Below are positions 1 to 7,044 of a stretch of 10,980 nt of DNA, piece by piece; positions within the stretch are counted from its first letter, which is position 1; each line of letters starts with the position of its first letter. Where the stretch lies: positions 1 to 10,980 of the forward strand of contig CBCXVS010000261.1 in assembly GCA_965178525.1 (NCBI GenBank). Direction: 5' to 3'. The notes below the pieces were generated by a model. The model did not search any database and was not told the DNA's origin. It saw nothing but the letters and a program-made list of their open reading frames with translations. The DNA is from CBCXVS01 sp965178525 (GTDB taxonomy: Bacteria > Tectomicrobia > Entotheonellia > Entotheonellales > Entotheonellaceae). The translations under genes were made by a program, and so were the position numbers.

Positions 1-26
1 ATGGACTTTTGAATTGGGCTAACCTG

Positions 27-54
27 TTGATCTACTTAACCCTCCGCCTATTCT
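27..54 (+). promoter_or_regulatory. possible sigma-70-type promoter for tilS
   Basis: TTGATC at 27-32 and TATTCT at 49-54 are separated by 16 bases. Each matches the sigma-70 consensus at four of six positions. Transcription would begin near base 61, giving a leader of about 20 bases before the tilS SD. This is inference from two weak hexamers. The gene to the left is outside the window, so tilS could equally be transcribed from upstream. Confidence 0.3.
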
Positions 55-83
55 GCCAGGGGAACTTCGGTCTAGGGACGCTC

Positions 84-1478
84 ATGTTCATTGACACAGT
101 CCGGGCATGTATTGATACGTACGCGATGCTGCCGGCGGGAGCCACCGTCCTCACGGCGGTGTCGGGGGGGGCCGACTCCATGGCGCTACTCTCCGTGTTG
201 CTTCGGTTGCGTTCGGTCCATCGGACGACACTCGTCGTGGCGCATATTCATCACCAATTACGGGGACAGGAGGCCGACCGGGATGAGCGGTTTGTGGCCC
301 AGCATGCCGCCCGCCTTGGCCTCTCGTTTTATAGCGTACGTGTCGACGTCACCAGGCTGCAACGCCGGGCTGGATTATCTCGCCAACATGCGGCCCGGCA
401 ATTGCGGTACGAGGCGTTGTATGGGTTGCAACGAGCGCTTGGCGCCACACGCATTGCTTTTGGCCACACGGCCGATGATCAGGCTGAGACCCTATTGATG
501 CGTCTACTACGTGGCAGTGGTCCCGCCGGATTGGCGGGTATCCCAGCGGTGCGCTGGCCCTGTATACGGCCACTGATGACGGTACGCCGTCAAGCCATAC
601 AGGCGTATCTGGAAGCCGAGGGAATGCCGTGGATTGAAGACAGCTCCAACACCCACCGCGTCTACTTGCGCAATCGCATTCGCCTCGATGTCCTGCCGGT
701 ATTACGTCAGTGCAATCCACAAATCGACGTCCGGCTTAACGACTTGGCAGAGATGGCCGCGGCAGAGAACCGCATGCTGGAGCAGCAGGTGGAATCGCTA
801 TACCAGCAGGTGGTTCAGCGCGGACCGCATGGGCACGTGATGGTACATTGTCAGCCATACCGCGCCGCCCCAGTTGCGCTCCAACGACGCCTCTTACGAC
901 GTGTCATTGATGTGTTTCTGCCACCGGCCATGACCATCAGTTTTCAACAAAGCGAACGCCTACGGCATCTGATTACCCACGGTGCCCTCGGACAACGGCT
1001 GACGCTCCCTGGCCATTGGATGGCCGAACGCCACCGGGATAGCACATTCCTGTGGTATACCCTACACCGTTCCGCCACCGCGGGTTCCTTTACATTACCT
1101 GTCCCAGGACATGTGGAACTCCCAGGGCTCGATCGGCAGTTGTCAGCCGATATCATGCAAGACGTTCCGGAACACATTGATCGGCACCGCAACTTCGCTT
1201 ATATTGATTTATCTCGAATACACCGGCCGCTCAAGGTGCGTTTCCGCCTGCCGGGCGACCGTTTTCATCCGCTCGGCGCGCCTGGCAGCAAAACACTGAA
1301 AACCTTTTTCATTGATACCAAGGTGCCGAGAGCCGAGCGGGATGTCGTACCTTTGGTCCTCAGCGGGACGGAGATCGTGTGGGTCGTCGGCTGTCGACTC
1401 GCCGATCCATTCAAAGTCCGTGCGGAGACCCAACACGTTGTGCGTCTTCACGACACCATGCGGAGGCCGCCATCATGA
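84..1478 (+). CDS. tilS: tRNA(Ile)-lysidine synthase TilS
   Basis: This enzyme uses ATP and lysine to convert C34 of the CAU-anticodon tRNA-Ile to lysidine, changing its decoding from AUG to AUA; it acts in the cytoplasm and is normally essential. The protein is 464 residues, close to the family norm. The N-terminal PP-loop ATPase domain carries SGGADS at residues 27-32, an AHIHHQLRG segment, GHTADDQAET at 127-136 and LRNRIR at 195-200. The C-terminal TilS domain begins near residue 382 (LKVRFRLPGDRF) and includes FFIDTKVPRAERD and VWVVGCRL. The ATG at 84 is chosen because it follows an AGGGA at a suitable distance and begins where TilS homology begins. The reading frame stays open upstream to a TTG at 9, but the extra 25 residues look unrelated. 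The stop codon overlaps the hpt start (ATGA), which suggests translational coupling. Confidence 0.95.
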   Translation: MFIDTVRACIDTYAMLPAGATVLTAVSGGADSMALLSVLLRLRSVHRTTLVVAHIHHQLRGQEADRDERFVAQHAARLGLSFYSVRVDVTRLQRRAGLSRQHAARQLRYEALYGLQRALGATRIAFGHTADDQAETLLMRLLRGSGPAGLAGIPAVRWPCIRPLMTVRRQAIQAYLEAEGMPWIEDSSNTHRVYLRNRIRLDVLPVLRQCNPQIDVRLNDLAEMAAAENRMLEQQVESLYQQVVQRGPHGHVMVHCQPYRAAPVALQRRLLRRVIDVFLPPAMTISFQQSERLRHLITHGALGQRLTLPGHWMAERHRDSTFLWYTLHRSATAGSFTLPVPGHVELPGLDRQLSADIMQDVPEHIDRHRNFAYIDLSRIHRPLKVRFRLPGDRFHPLGAPGSKTLKTFFIDTKVPRAERDVVPLVLSGTEIVWVVGCRLADPFKVRAETQHVVRLHDTMRRPPS

Positions 1479-1960
1479 TGCGTTCCCCGGTACCGACACA
1501 TCTACAGCCGCTCCTCAGTGCGGAACAGATTCAAGACCGTGTCGCGGCCCTCGGGGCGCAGCTAAACCACGATTATGGTCATGTGGCAGAACTCCGCTTG
1601 ATCGGTGTCCTCAAAGGCGCCTGGATTTTTCTCGCCGACTTGGTACGGCATCTTGATCTGCCCGTCACGTGTGACTTCCTCGGCGTTGCCAGTTACGGCA
1701 CGGAGACGCAAAGCAGTGGAGTCGTGCGGCTCACATCGGATCTAGCGGAACCGGTTGCCGGGGTAGAAGTGGTTCTCGTTGAAGACATTATCGATACCGG
1801 TCTGACCATGCGTTTTTTGCTGGAAACCCTGGTGTTGCGGGAGCCACGCGGCATCCGCACCTGCACGTTGCTCGATAAGCCAAGTCGGCGGCAGGTTGCC
1901 TTTACGCCGGATTATGTCGGTTTTACTATTCCCGATCACTTTGTGGTAGGGTATGGTTGA
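1475..1960 (+). CDS. hpt: hypoxanthine phosphoribosyltransferase, ended early by an in-frame TGA
   Basis: Hypoxanthine(-guanine) phosphoribosyltransferase joins hypoxanthine or guanine to PRPP in purine salvage. The ATG at 1475 overlaps the tilS stop and follows GGAGG at 1462-1466 by eight bases; a second ATG at 1478 is possible. The 161 residues include IGVLKGAWIFLADL (43-56), the SYG flexible loop (73-75), the PRPP-binding signature VLVEDIIDTGLT (100-111), the base-contacting lysine in LLDKP (K135) and FVVGYG (156-161). The family normally continues with Leu-Asp and an aromatic-rich tail ending in YRxLPYI, about 180 residues in total. Here a TGA at 1958-1960 replaces the leucine codon, so the predicted product lacks the Asp equivalent to human HPRT Asp193, known to help bind metal and pyrophosphate. 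The missing tail is still encoded in frame just downstream. This may be a nonsense mutation, a sequence error or a readthrough gene. The family call is firm; activity of the 161-residue form is doubtful. Confidence 0.88.
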   Translation: MMRSPVPTHLQPLLSAEQIQDRVAALGAQLNHDYGHVAELRLIGVLKGAWIFLADLVRHLDLPVTCDFLGVASYGTETQSSGVVRLTSDLAEPVAGVEVVLVEDIIDTGLTMRFLLETLVLREPRGIRTCTLLDKPSRRQVAFTPDYVGFTIPDHFVVGYG

Positions 1961-2017
1961 GATTGGGCTGGGGCATACCGTCACCTGCCCTATATTGCGA
2001 TCTGTCATCCGCAATAA
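1958..2017 (+). other. in-frame hpt C-terminal remnant beyond the TGA
   Basis: Reading on in the hpt frame after TGA 1958-1960 gives DWAGAYRHLPYIAICHPQ, then TAA at 2015-2017. This matches the expected end of Hpt (D-Y/W, YRHLPYI) residue for residue and brings the total to 180 codons, the usual family size. The tail shows no frameshift or other damage. A single T-to-G change would turn a TTG leucine codon into the observed TGA. TGA also ends tilS, lptA and lptB in this window, so it is a normal stop codon here. Confidence 0.85.
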
Positions 2018-2033
2018 GCGCGAGGCTTTGCAA

Positions 2034-2061
2034 TTGTCAGCATCTGATGGCATGTGATATG
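2034..2061 (+). promoter_or_regulatory. possible promoter upstream of ftsH
   Basis: TTGTCA at 2034-2039 and GATATG at 2056-2061 are 16 bases apart. A TG at 2053-2054 makes the second element an extended -10. The site lies in the 108-base gap between the hpt tail and ftsH. The -10 match is weak, so this is a candidate only. No clear heat-shock (sigma-32-type) promoter was recognised, although ftsH is heat-induced in some bacteria. Confidence 0.25.
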
Positions 2062-2089
2062 CTTGTGGCTGTAGATCACCCGTTGCGCC

Positions 2090-2118
2090 GGAGGACATTC
2101 CTCCTGGGAGGAAGGAGG
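2090..2118 (+). promoter_or_regulatory. ftsH SD region with competing anti-SD hairpin
   Basis: Three GGAGG purine blocks lie at 2090-2094, 2107-2111 and 2114-2118, with one TCCTCC block at 2099-2104. GGAGGA 2090-2095 can form a 6-bp stem with TCCTCC across a CAT loop. TCCTCC could instead pair with one of the downstream GGAGG blocks, including the SD at 2112-2118 (AAGGAGG). That SD sits seven bases before the TTG at 2126, which decides the start. The pairings exclude one another, so the structure could expose or hide the SD. The pairing potential is seen; a regulatory role is inferred. Confidence 0.4.
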
Positions 2119-2125
2119 TTTGCAC

Positions 2126-3979
2126 TTGAGTCAATTTTATCAAAAGTTTGCTCTCTGGTTGGTTTTCGGACTCATTCTCGTTTTCATGTGGAGTTACTTT
2201 AGCAGGACCGGTCAGCCTGCGGAGGAAATTCTCTACAGTGACTTTCTGGCCGAAGTGACCGCAGGTAATATTCGGACCGTACGGATTCAAGGGGAAAAAA
2301 TCACCGGCCAATATGATGGCGCCGAGGGCCGTTTCCAGACGTATACGCCACAAGATAGTGAGCTGATTCCCCTGTTGCGTAAACATGACGTACGGATTCA
2401 GGTGGACCCGCCAGAGAAGAACTCCTACCTGATGCAATTTCTGCTCTCGTGGGCGCCAGTCATGTTGTTGATCGGATTGTGGGTGTTCTTTATGCGGCAG
2501 ATGCAAAATGGCGGAAGTAAAGCGCTCTCATTTGGCAAAAGCCGTGCGCGCCTCCTCTCGGATCAAAAGACCAAGGCCACATTTGCTGATGTCGCCGGGG
2601 TTGATGAGGCCAAAGTCGAACTCGAGGAGATTATCGATTTTCTCAAAGATCCGAAACGTTTCCAAATGCTTGGGGGCAAGATTCCCAAAGGGGTTCTGCT
2701 CATGGGACCTCCAGGGACGGGCAAGACCCTGCTGGCACGTGCCATTGCGGGCGAGGCGAATGTCCCGTTTTTCAGTATTAGTGGCTCGGATTTCGTCGAG
2801 ATGTTCGTGGGGGTTGGGGCGTCTCGGGTGCGCGACTTGTTCGAGCAGGGAAAAAAGCATGCCCCTTGCATCATTTTCATCGATGAGATCGACGCGGTCG
2901 GACGGCACCGAGGCGCCGGGCTCGGCGGTGGCCATGATGAGCGGGAACAGACCTTGAACCAACTCCTGGTGGAAATGGACGGGTTCGAATCCAACGAGGG
3001 CGTGATTCTCATCGCCGCGACGAACCGGCCTGATGTGCTGGATCCGGCTCTCTTACGTCCTGGGCGTTTTGACCGGCAAGTCGTGGTTGCCCGGCCCGAT
3101 GTTCGGGGTCGTCAGGGTATTTTGAAGGTCCATGCCAAGGGTATCCCGCTGGCACAGGATGTCGACTTGGAGATCTTGGCGCGTGGGACTCCCGGTTTTT
3201 CGGGAGCGGACTTGTCAAACCTAGTTAATGAAGCGGCACTGTTCGCGGCTCGGAAGCACAAGTCCGAGGTGGACATGTATGACTTCGAACATGCCAAAGA
3301 TAAGGTGATGATGGGCGTCGAGCGACGCAGTATGGTGATTAGTGATGAGGAAAAGCGTATCACGGCCTATCACGAAGCGGGGCATACGCTGGTCGCGAAA
3401 CTCTTGCCGGGTACCGATCCCATTCACAAAGTCACGATCATCCCACGGGGCATGGCTCTTGGGGTCACGCAACAGCTGCCACAGGAAGAGAAGCACGCCT
3501 ATCCACGTGAGTATCTCGTCAACAATCTCGCCATTTTTATGGGTGGGAGAGCCTCGGAAGACCTCATCTTTAAAGACCCGACGACCGGTGCCGGCAATGA
3601 CATTGAACGGGCCACAGAGCTGGCTCGAAAGATGGTCTGTGAGTGGGGGATGAGTGACCGTATGGGTCCGCTGGCCTTTGGCAAACAAGACGAGCAGATC
3701 TTTCTTGGCCGTGAGATTGCCCAGCACAAAGACTATAGCGAGGTGACGGCCATTGCCATTGATGAAGAAGTCAAGCGTTTGGTGACATACGGCTATGAAA
3801 CGGCGAAGTCGACTCTTGCGACCAACATCCATATCCTGCATGCGATTGCTCAGGCTTTGATCGAGCAAGAGGAGTTGAGTGCTGAGGAAATTCACCGGAT
3901 CGTCACCGATTGGGGTGATGCCCCGAATGGGAACGGTGCCGTTCCTCCTGTCGTGCAAGACAGTCCTTCCGTGGCATAG
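2126..3979 (+). CDS. ftsH: ATP-dependent zinc metalloprotease FtsH
   Basis: FtsH is a membrane-anchored AAA+ protease that forms hexamers and degrades misassembled membrane proteins and regulatory substrates. In E. coli it degrades LpxC and so controls LPS synthesis. The protein is 617 residues. TM1 lies near residues 9-22, a periplasmic domain follows, and TM2 lies near 102-123. The AAA module has Walker A GPPGTGKT (194-201), Walker B IIFIDEID (249-256) and the second region of homology RPGRFDR (311-317). The peptidase has the zinc site HEAGH (416-420) and the third ligand Asp492 in TTGAGND. The start is TTG at 2126, because AAGGAGG is seven bases upstream and MSQFYQKFALWL matches the usual FtsH N-terminus. 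A TTG at 2120 is only one base from the SD. The C-terminal tail, about the last 20 residues, is low-complexity and poorly conserved in the family. All catalytic motifs are intact. Confidence 0.97.
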   Translation: MSQFYQKFALWLVFGLILVFMWSYFSRTGQPAEEILYSDFLAEVTAGNIRTVRIQGEKITGQYDGAEGRFQTYTPQDSELIPLLRKHDVRIQVDPPEKNSYLMQFLLSWAPVMLLIGLWVFFMRQMQNGGSKALSFGKSRARLLSDQKTKATFADVAGVDEAKVELEEIIDFLKDPKRFQMLGGKIPKGVLLMGPPGTGKTLLARAIAGEANVPFFSISGSDFVEMFVGVGASRVRDLFEQGKKHAPCIIFIDEIDAVGRHRGAGLGGGHDEREQTLNQLLVEMDGFESNEGVILIAATNRPDVLDPALLRPGRFDRQVVVARPDVRGRQGILKVHAKGIPLAQDVDLEILARGTPGFSGADLSNLVNEAALFAARKHKSEVDMYDFEHAKDKVMMGVERRSMVISDEEKRITAYHEAGHTLVAKLLPGTDPIHKVTIIPRGMALGVTQQLPQEEKHAYPREYLVNNLAIFMGGRASEDLIFKDPTTGAGNDIERATELARKMVCEWGMSDRMGPLAFGKQDEQIFLGREIAQHKDYSEVTAIAIDEEVKRLVTYGYETAKSTLATNIHILHAIAQALIEQEELSAEEIHRIVTDWGDAPNGNGAVPPVVQDSPSVA

Positions 3980-3980
3980 T

Positions 3981-4035
3981 GCGCTCCTGCTTTAGGGGAC
4001 CTACCTACTTAGAGCGCCCCCCCGCCGCTCGTTTT
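3981..4035 (+). promoter_or_regulatory. alternative hairpins after ftsH, attenuator-like
   Basis: GAGCGC at 4012-4017 can pair in two exclusive ways. It pairs with GCGCTC at 3981-3986 (6 bp, 25-base loop), or its first five bases pair with CGCTC at 4026-4030 (9-base C-rich loop). The second hairpin is followed by GTTTT at 4031-4035, so it resembles a weak intrinsic terminator, and the upstream arm resembles an anti-terminator. The stem is short and the T-run is only four bases, so termination would be partial at best. Confidence 0.3.
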
Positions 4036-4038
4036 GAC

Positions 4039-4054
4039 CTCTCATAGCTGAGAG
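4039..4054 (+). promoter_or_regulatory. hairpin covering the weak glmM ribosome binding site
   Basis: CTCTCA (4039-4044) and TGAGAG (4049-4054) form a perfect 6-bp stem with a TAGC loop. The right arm contains the only SD-like purine run before glmM (GAGAGAG, within 4050-4058; ATG at 4062). Translation of glmM may therefore depend on melting of this stem or on ribosomes arriving from ftsH. The pairing is seen; the effect is inferred. Confidence 0.35.
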
Positions 4055-4061
4055 AGAACTT

Positions 4062-5417
4062 ATGGCCCGCATGTTTGGTACGGATGGTATACGTGGCCTC
4101 GCTAATGTGGCGCCCGTCTCGCCCGAGGTGGCTTTAGCCCTCGGCCGTACGATCACCCAGGTGTTAGCTGCTACCGATGCAGCAGAGAAACCGCGTGTCG
4201 TAGTGGGGCGTGATACACGCCTGTCCGGTACGATGCTCGAAGGGGCACTCATTGCCGGGTTGTGTTCAGCCGGGGCGGATGTCTGTCGGGTCGGTATCTT
4301 GCCAACGGCTGGCGTGGCCTATCTAACCCGTACGCTGGGAGCCGCTGCTGGGGTCATGATTTCCGCCTCGCACAATCCTTATATGGATAATGGAATCAAA
4401 TGCTTTGGCGCTGATGGGATGAAGTTGGCAGATGAGCTTGAGGAGGCTATTGAGATCTGCTTACCGACTGTCGGGACAACCGCATATCCGACGGGGCAGG
4501 GGGTTGGACAGCTCGTTGAGTGCAACGGACCCGCCCAGCGCTATATCGATTTTCTCACCTCCACCTGTACGTATGAGCCGTCTCTTGATTTGCGCATCGG
4601 CCTGGATTGTGCCCATGGCGCGGCTTCAGCCGTTGCGCCAGCCCTGTTCAGGCAGTTGGGCGTGCCGGTGTCCGTCTGGCATGCCGCGCCTGATGGTTGC
4701 AATATCAACGCGCAATGCGGCTCTTTGCATCCTGAGTTTTTACGGCAAAAAGTGCTTGATGAGGGGCTTGATGCGGGCTTTGCCTTCGACGGTGATGCCG
4801 ATCGTGTGGTCGCCATTGACCATACTGGCGAGATACTCGATGGGGACCACATCTTGGCGTTGGGGGCGCAGGAATTGCAAGCGCGGGGTGCGCTACCCCA
4901 TAATATCGTCGTCAGTACGGTGATGGCCAACCTCGGCCTGGACAAAGCACTGCAAACGATGGGTATTGCACTGCACAAAACGCCTGTCGGAGACAAGTAC
5001 GTGATGCAAGCCATGCGCCAGCATGGTGCGATGCTCGGCGGCGAGCAATCGGGACATATTATTTTCCTCGAACATCATACGACCGGCGATGGTCTTCTGA
5101 CCGCTATGCAGCTTTTAAATGCGATGTCCTCGCGGCACATGCCTCTTGCTGAGATGGTCCGGATGCTTCACAAATTCCCGCAGGTGCTGACGAATGTGCG
5201 GTTGCGGGAGCGTGGCGATCCGTTGCAGCATGCCCAGGTTCGAGACGCGGTACAGGCGGCAGAAGAAACCTTGGGTCCTGAAGGCCGTATTTTGGTACGC
5301 TTATCCGGCACCGAAGCAGTGGCGTGGGTCATGGTCGAGGGATCCACAGAAGCGATCATCGAGCCCTTGGCTCAGAATATCGCGCAAGCCATTGCTGACG
5401 TCATGGGAACATCCTAA
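4062..5417 (+). CDS. glmM: phosphoglucosamine mutase GlmM
   Basis: GlmM interconverts glucosamine-6-phosphate and glucosamine-1-phosphate, supplying UDP-GlcNAc for peptidoglycan and lipid A; it acts in the cytoplasm. The 451 residues match the family's usual length. FGTDGIRG opens the protein. The phosphoserine loop SASHNP lies at 101-106 with the catalytic serine at 103, the metal-binding loop DGDADR at 243-248, the sugar-binding GGEQSGH at 326-332, and the phosphate-binding loop RLSGTE at 413-418. After SGTE the family normally reads P-x-x-R-V-M-V-E-G. Here it reads A-V-A-W-V-M-V-E-G, so both the proline (Ala419) and the phosphate-contacting arginine (Trp422) are changed. The rest of the protein is intact. 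The ATG at 4062 starts at the conserved N-terminus but has only a weak GAGAGAG ribosome site. In many proteobacteria folP separates ftsH and glmM; it is absent here. Confidence 0.95.
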   Translation: MARMFGTDGIRGLANVAPVSPEVALALGRTITQVLAATDAAEKPRVVVGRDTRLSGTMLEGALIAGLCSAGADVCRVGILPTAGVAYLTRTLGAAAGVMISASHNPYMDNGIKCFGADGMKLADELEEAIEICLPTVGTTAYPTGQGVGQLVECNGPAQRYIDFLTSTCTYEPSLDLRIGLDCAHGAASAVAPALFRQLGVPVSVWHAAPDGCNINAQCGSLHPEFLRQKVLDEGLDAGFAFDGDADRVVAIDHTGEILDGDHILALGAQELQARGALPHNIVVSTVMANLGLDKALQTMGIALHKTPVGDKYVMQAMRQHGAMLGGEQSGHIIFLEHHTTGDGLLTAMQLLNAMSSRHMPLAEMVRMLHKFPQVLTNVRLRERGDPLQHAQVRDAVQAAEETLGPEGRILVRLSGTEAVAWVMVEGSTEAIIEPLAQNIAQAIADVMGTS

Positions 5418-5472
5418 GGGCTGCGCACCGCCATTCAGGTAGGCCATATCGCAAGCCAAAGGAGTCAGGCGC

Positions 5473-7044
5473 ATGGAAGTCGCAACCGCAGCTGCAATGC
5501 GCAATATCGACCAGCGCACCATGGAGACCTACCGGGTGCCGGGCATCGTCTTAATGGAAAACGCCGGTCTAGAACTCCTGCGCTTTCTACAAACGCAGTG
5601 GCCTAACTTGCATCACCATCGCGTCACGGTTGTGGCCGGACCGGGCAACAACGGAGGGGATGGCTTCATCGTCGCGCGTCATCTATGGCATCGGGGCATC
5701 GCGGTGCAGGTGGTGATGCTGGCCCCTGCCGGTCGTCTCCGTGGCGATGCGCGCCGAGCGTATACGATGGCGCGCGCCTATGGCGTGCCTTTGGTGTCCT
5801 GCACCACCGTCTCGGCCTGGCGCCGCGTGGCGCCAGGGCTCCACGACACCTCGATTATTGTGGATGCCATGCTCGGGACGGGCGTACAACGGCCGGCCAG
5901 CGGATTGTATGCGGAAGTCATCCAGGACCTCAATACGGCACAGAAACCGATTGTCGCCGTCGACATCCCGTCCGGCCTTTCGGCCGACCAGGGCACGACC
6001 CTAGGTCCTCATATTGAGGCGACTTATACGGTGACGTTTGCGCTACCCAAACGCGGATTGCTCATCTATCCGGCCGCTGCTGCTGTCGGCACATTGCACA
6101 CGGTCGATATTGGGATTCCTCGACAGGCTGTCGAAGCCGAAGGTCTCGATGTGGCCCTCCTCGAAGCAGCAGATATCGGGAAAATGGTCCCGGCACGGCA
6201 GCCTGATGCGCATAAAGGTAGCCATGGCCACCTATTCGTAGTGGCGGGATCCTTAGGCAAATCCGGCGCGGCCGCCTTGGCGAGCCAAGCCGCCTTGCGT
6301 GCTGGCTCCGGGTTGGTGACGCTGGCGCTTCCATCAAGCCTCAATAGCGCTATGGAGGCGCGTCTCACGGAAGTCATGACGCTGCCCGTGGCGGAGAGTC
6401 CAACTGTAGAGATCGCTTCTGCAGCCATTCCGCAGCTGTGTAAGTTTCTGTGCAATGCCAGCGCTTTGGTGCTCGGGCCGGGCTTAGGCACCCACCCGGA
6501 GACCCGGGCTTGTGTCCACACCCTACTTCGGCGCGCGACCGTGCCGGTGGTGCTCGATGCTGACGGTCTCAATCATATTGTGGACGATCTGGACATCCTG
6601 CACGCGTGCACCGTGCCCATCATCCTGACACCCCATCCGGGTGAAATGGCCCGCCTCCTGGGCGTGACGACCACCGCCGTGCAATCTCATCGGCTCGACA
6701 TTGCCCTTGACTTTGTCCGGGCCTATCACGTGTATGTGATTCTCAAAGGAGCGCGGACGGTTATCTATGCTCCGGATGGATCGCGTTGGCTCAATCCGAC
6801 CGGCAATCCAGCTATGGCGACGGCCGGAACGGGGGATGTCCTGGCTGGCCTTATTGGGGCGCTCCTATGTCAGGGGCTCTCCCCTCTACACGCGGCTCAG
6901 TCTGGTGTCTATTTGCATGGTTTAGCGGGAGACCGTGTCCGGGACCGGCTTGGCGCCTCGGGGCTCATTGCGACCGATATGATTGAGGAACTGCCACGTG
7001 CGATACATGCTGCGCGGCAAGGTGTAACATGCCACGTATTGTAA
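5473..7044 (+). CDS. nnr: bifunctional NAD(P)H-hydrate epimerase / ADP-dependent dehydratase
   Basis: This two-domain repair enzyme (YjeF family) restores NADH and NADPH that have become hydrated. The N-terminal half epimerises R- and S-NAD(P)HX, and the C-terminal half dehydrates the S form using ADP. The 523 residues are typical of the fused form. The N domain shows GPGNNGGDG (56-64), DAMLGTG (131-137) and DIPSG (164-168). The C domain starts near 225 with VVAGSLGKSGAA (256-267), GPGLGT (335-340), the HPGE motif (388-391) and AGTGD (451-455), whose aspartate is the likely catalytic residue. The ATG at 5473 follows AGGAG (5460-5464) by eight bases. The 55-base gap after glmM holds no gene; acpS often sits here in related gene orders. 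The 3' end overlaps tsaE by 16 bases. Confidence 0.95.
   Translation: MEVATAAAMRNIDQRTMETYRVPGIVLMENAGLELLRFLQTQWPNLHHHRVTVVAGPGNNGGDGFIVARHLWHRGIAVQVVMLAPAGRLRGDARRAYTMARAYGVPLVSCTTVSAWRRVAPGLHDTSIIVDAMLGTGVQRPASGLYAEVIQDLNTAQKPIVAVDIPSGLSADQGTTLGPHIEATYTVTFALPKRGLLIYPAAAAVGTLHTVDIGIPRQAVEAEGLDVALLEAADIGKMVPARQPDAHKGSHGHLFVVAGSLGKSGAAALASQAALRAGSGLVTLALPSSLNSAMEARLTEVMTLPVAESPTVEIASAAIPQLCKFLCNASALVLGPGLGTHPETRACVHTLLRRATVPVVLDADGLNHIVDDLDILHACTVPIILTPHPGEMARLLGVTTTAVQSHRLDIALDFVRAYHVYVILKGARTVIYAPDGSRWLNPTGNPAMATAGTGDVLAGLIGALLCQGLSPLHAAQSGVYLHGLAGDRVRDRLGASGLIATDMIEELPRAIHAARQGVTCHVL

Noticed and set aside
9..83. An N-terminal extension of TilS from a TTG at 9
   Set aside because: The added residues do not resemble TilS, and the ATG at 84 has a suitable SD and begins the conserved sequence.
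1958..1960. TGA as selenocysteine or a reassigned sense codon
   Set aside because: The family has leucine here, not cysteine. No SECIS-like element was recognised, and TGA ends tilS, lptA and lptB in this window.
1742..2506. A 254-codon open frame on the minus strand across hpt and ftsH
   Set aside because: It lies antisense to well-supported genes on both sides, has no recognisable motifs and reads as low-complexity composition of the opposite strand.
3221..3958. A 245-codon minus-strand open frame inside ftsH
   Set aside because: It is fully antisense to the conserved AAA/protease region of FtsH. Its existence follows from codon bias on the plus strand.
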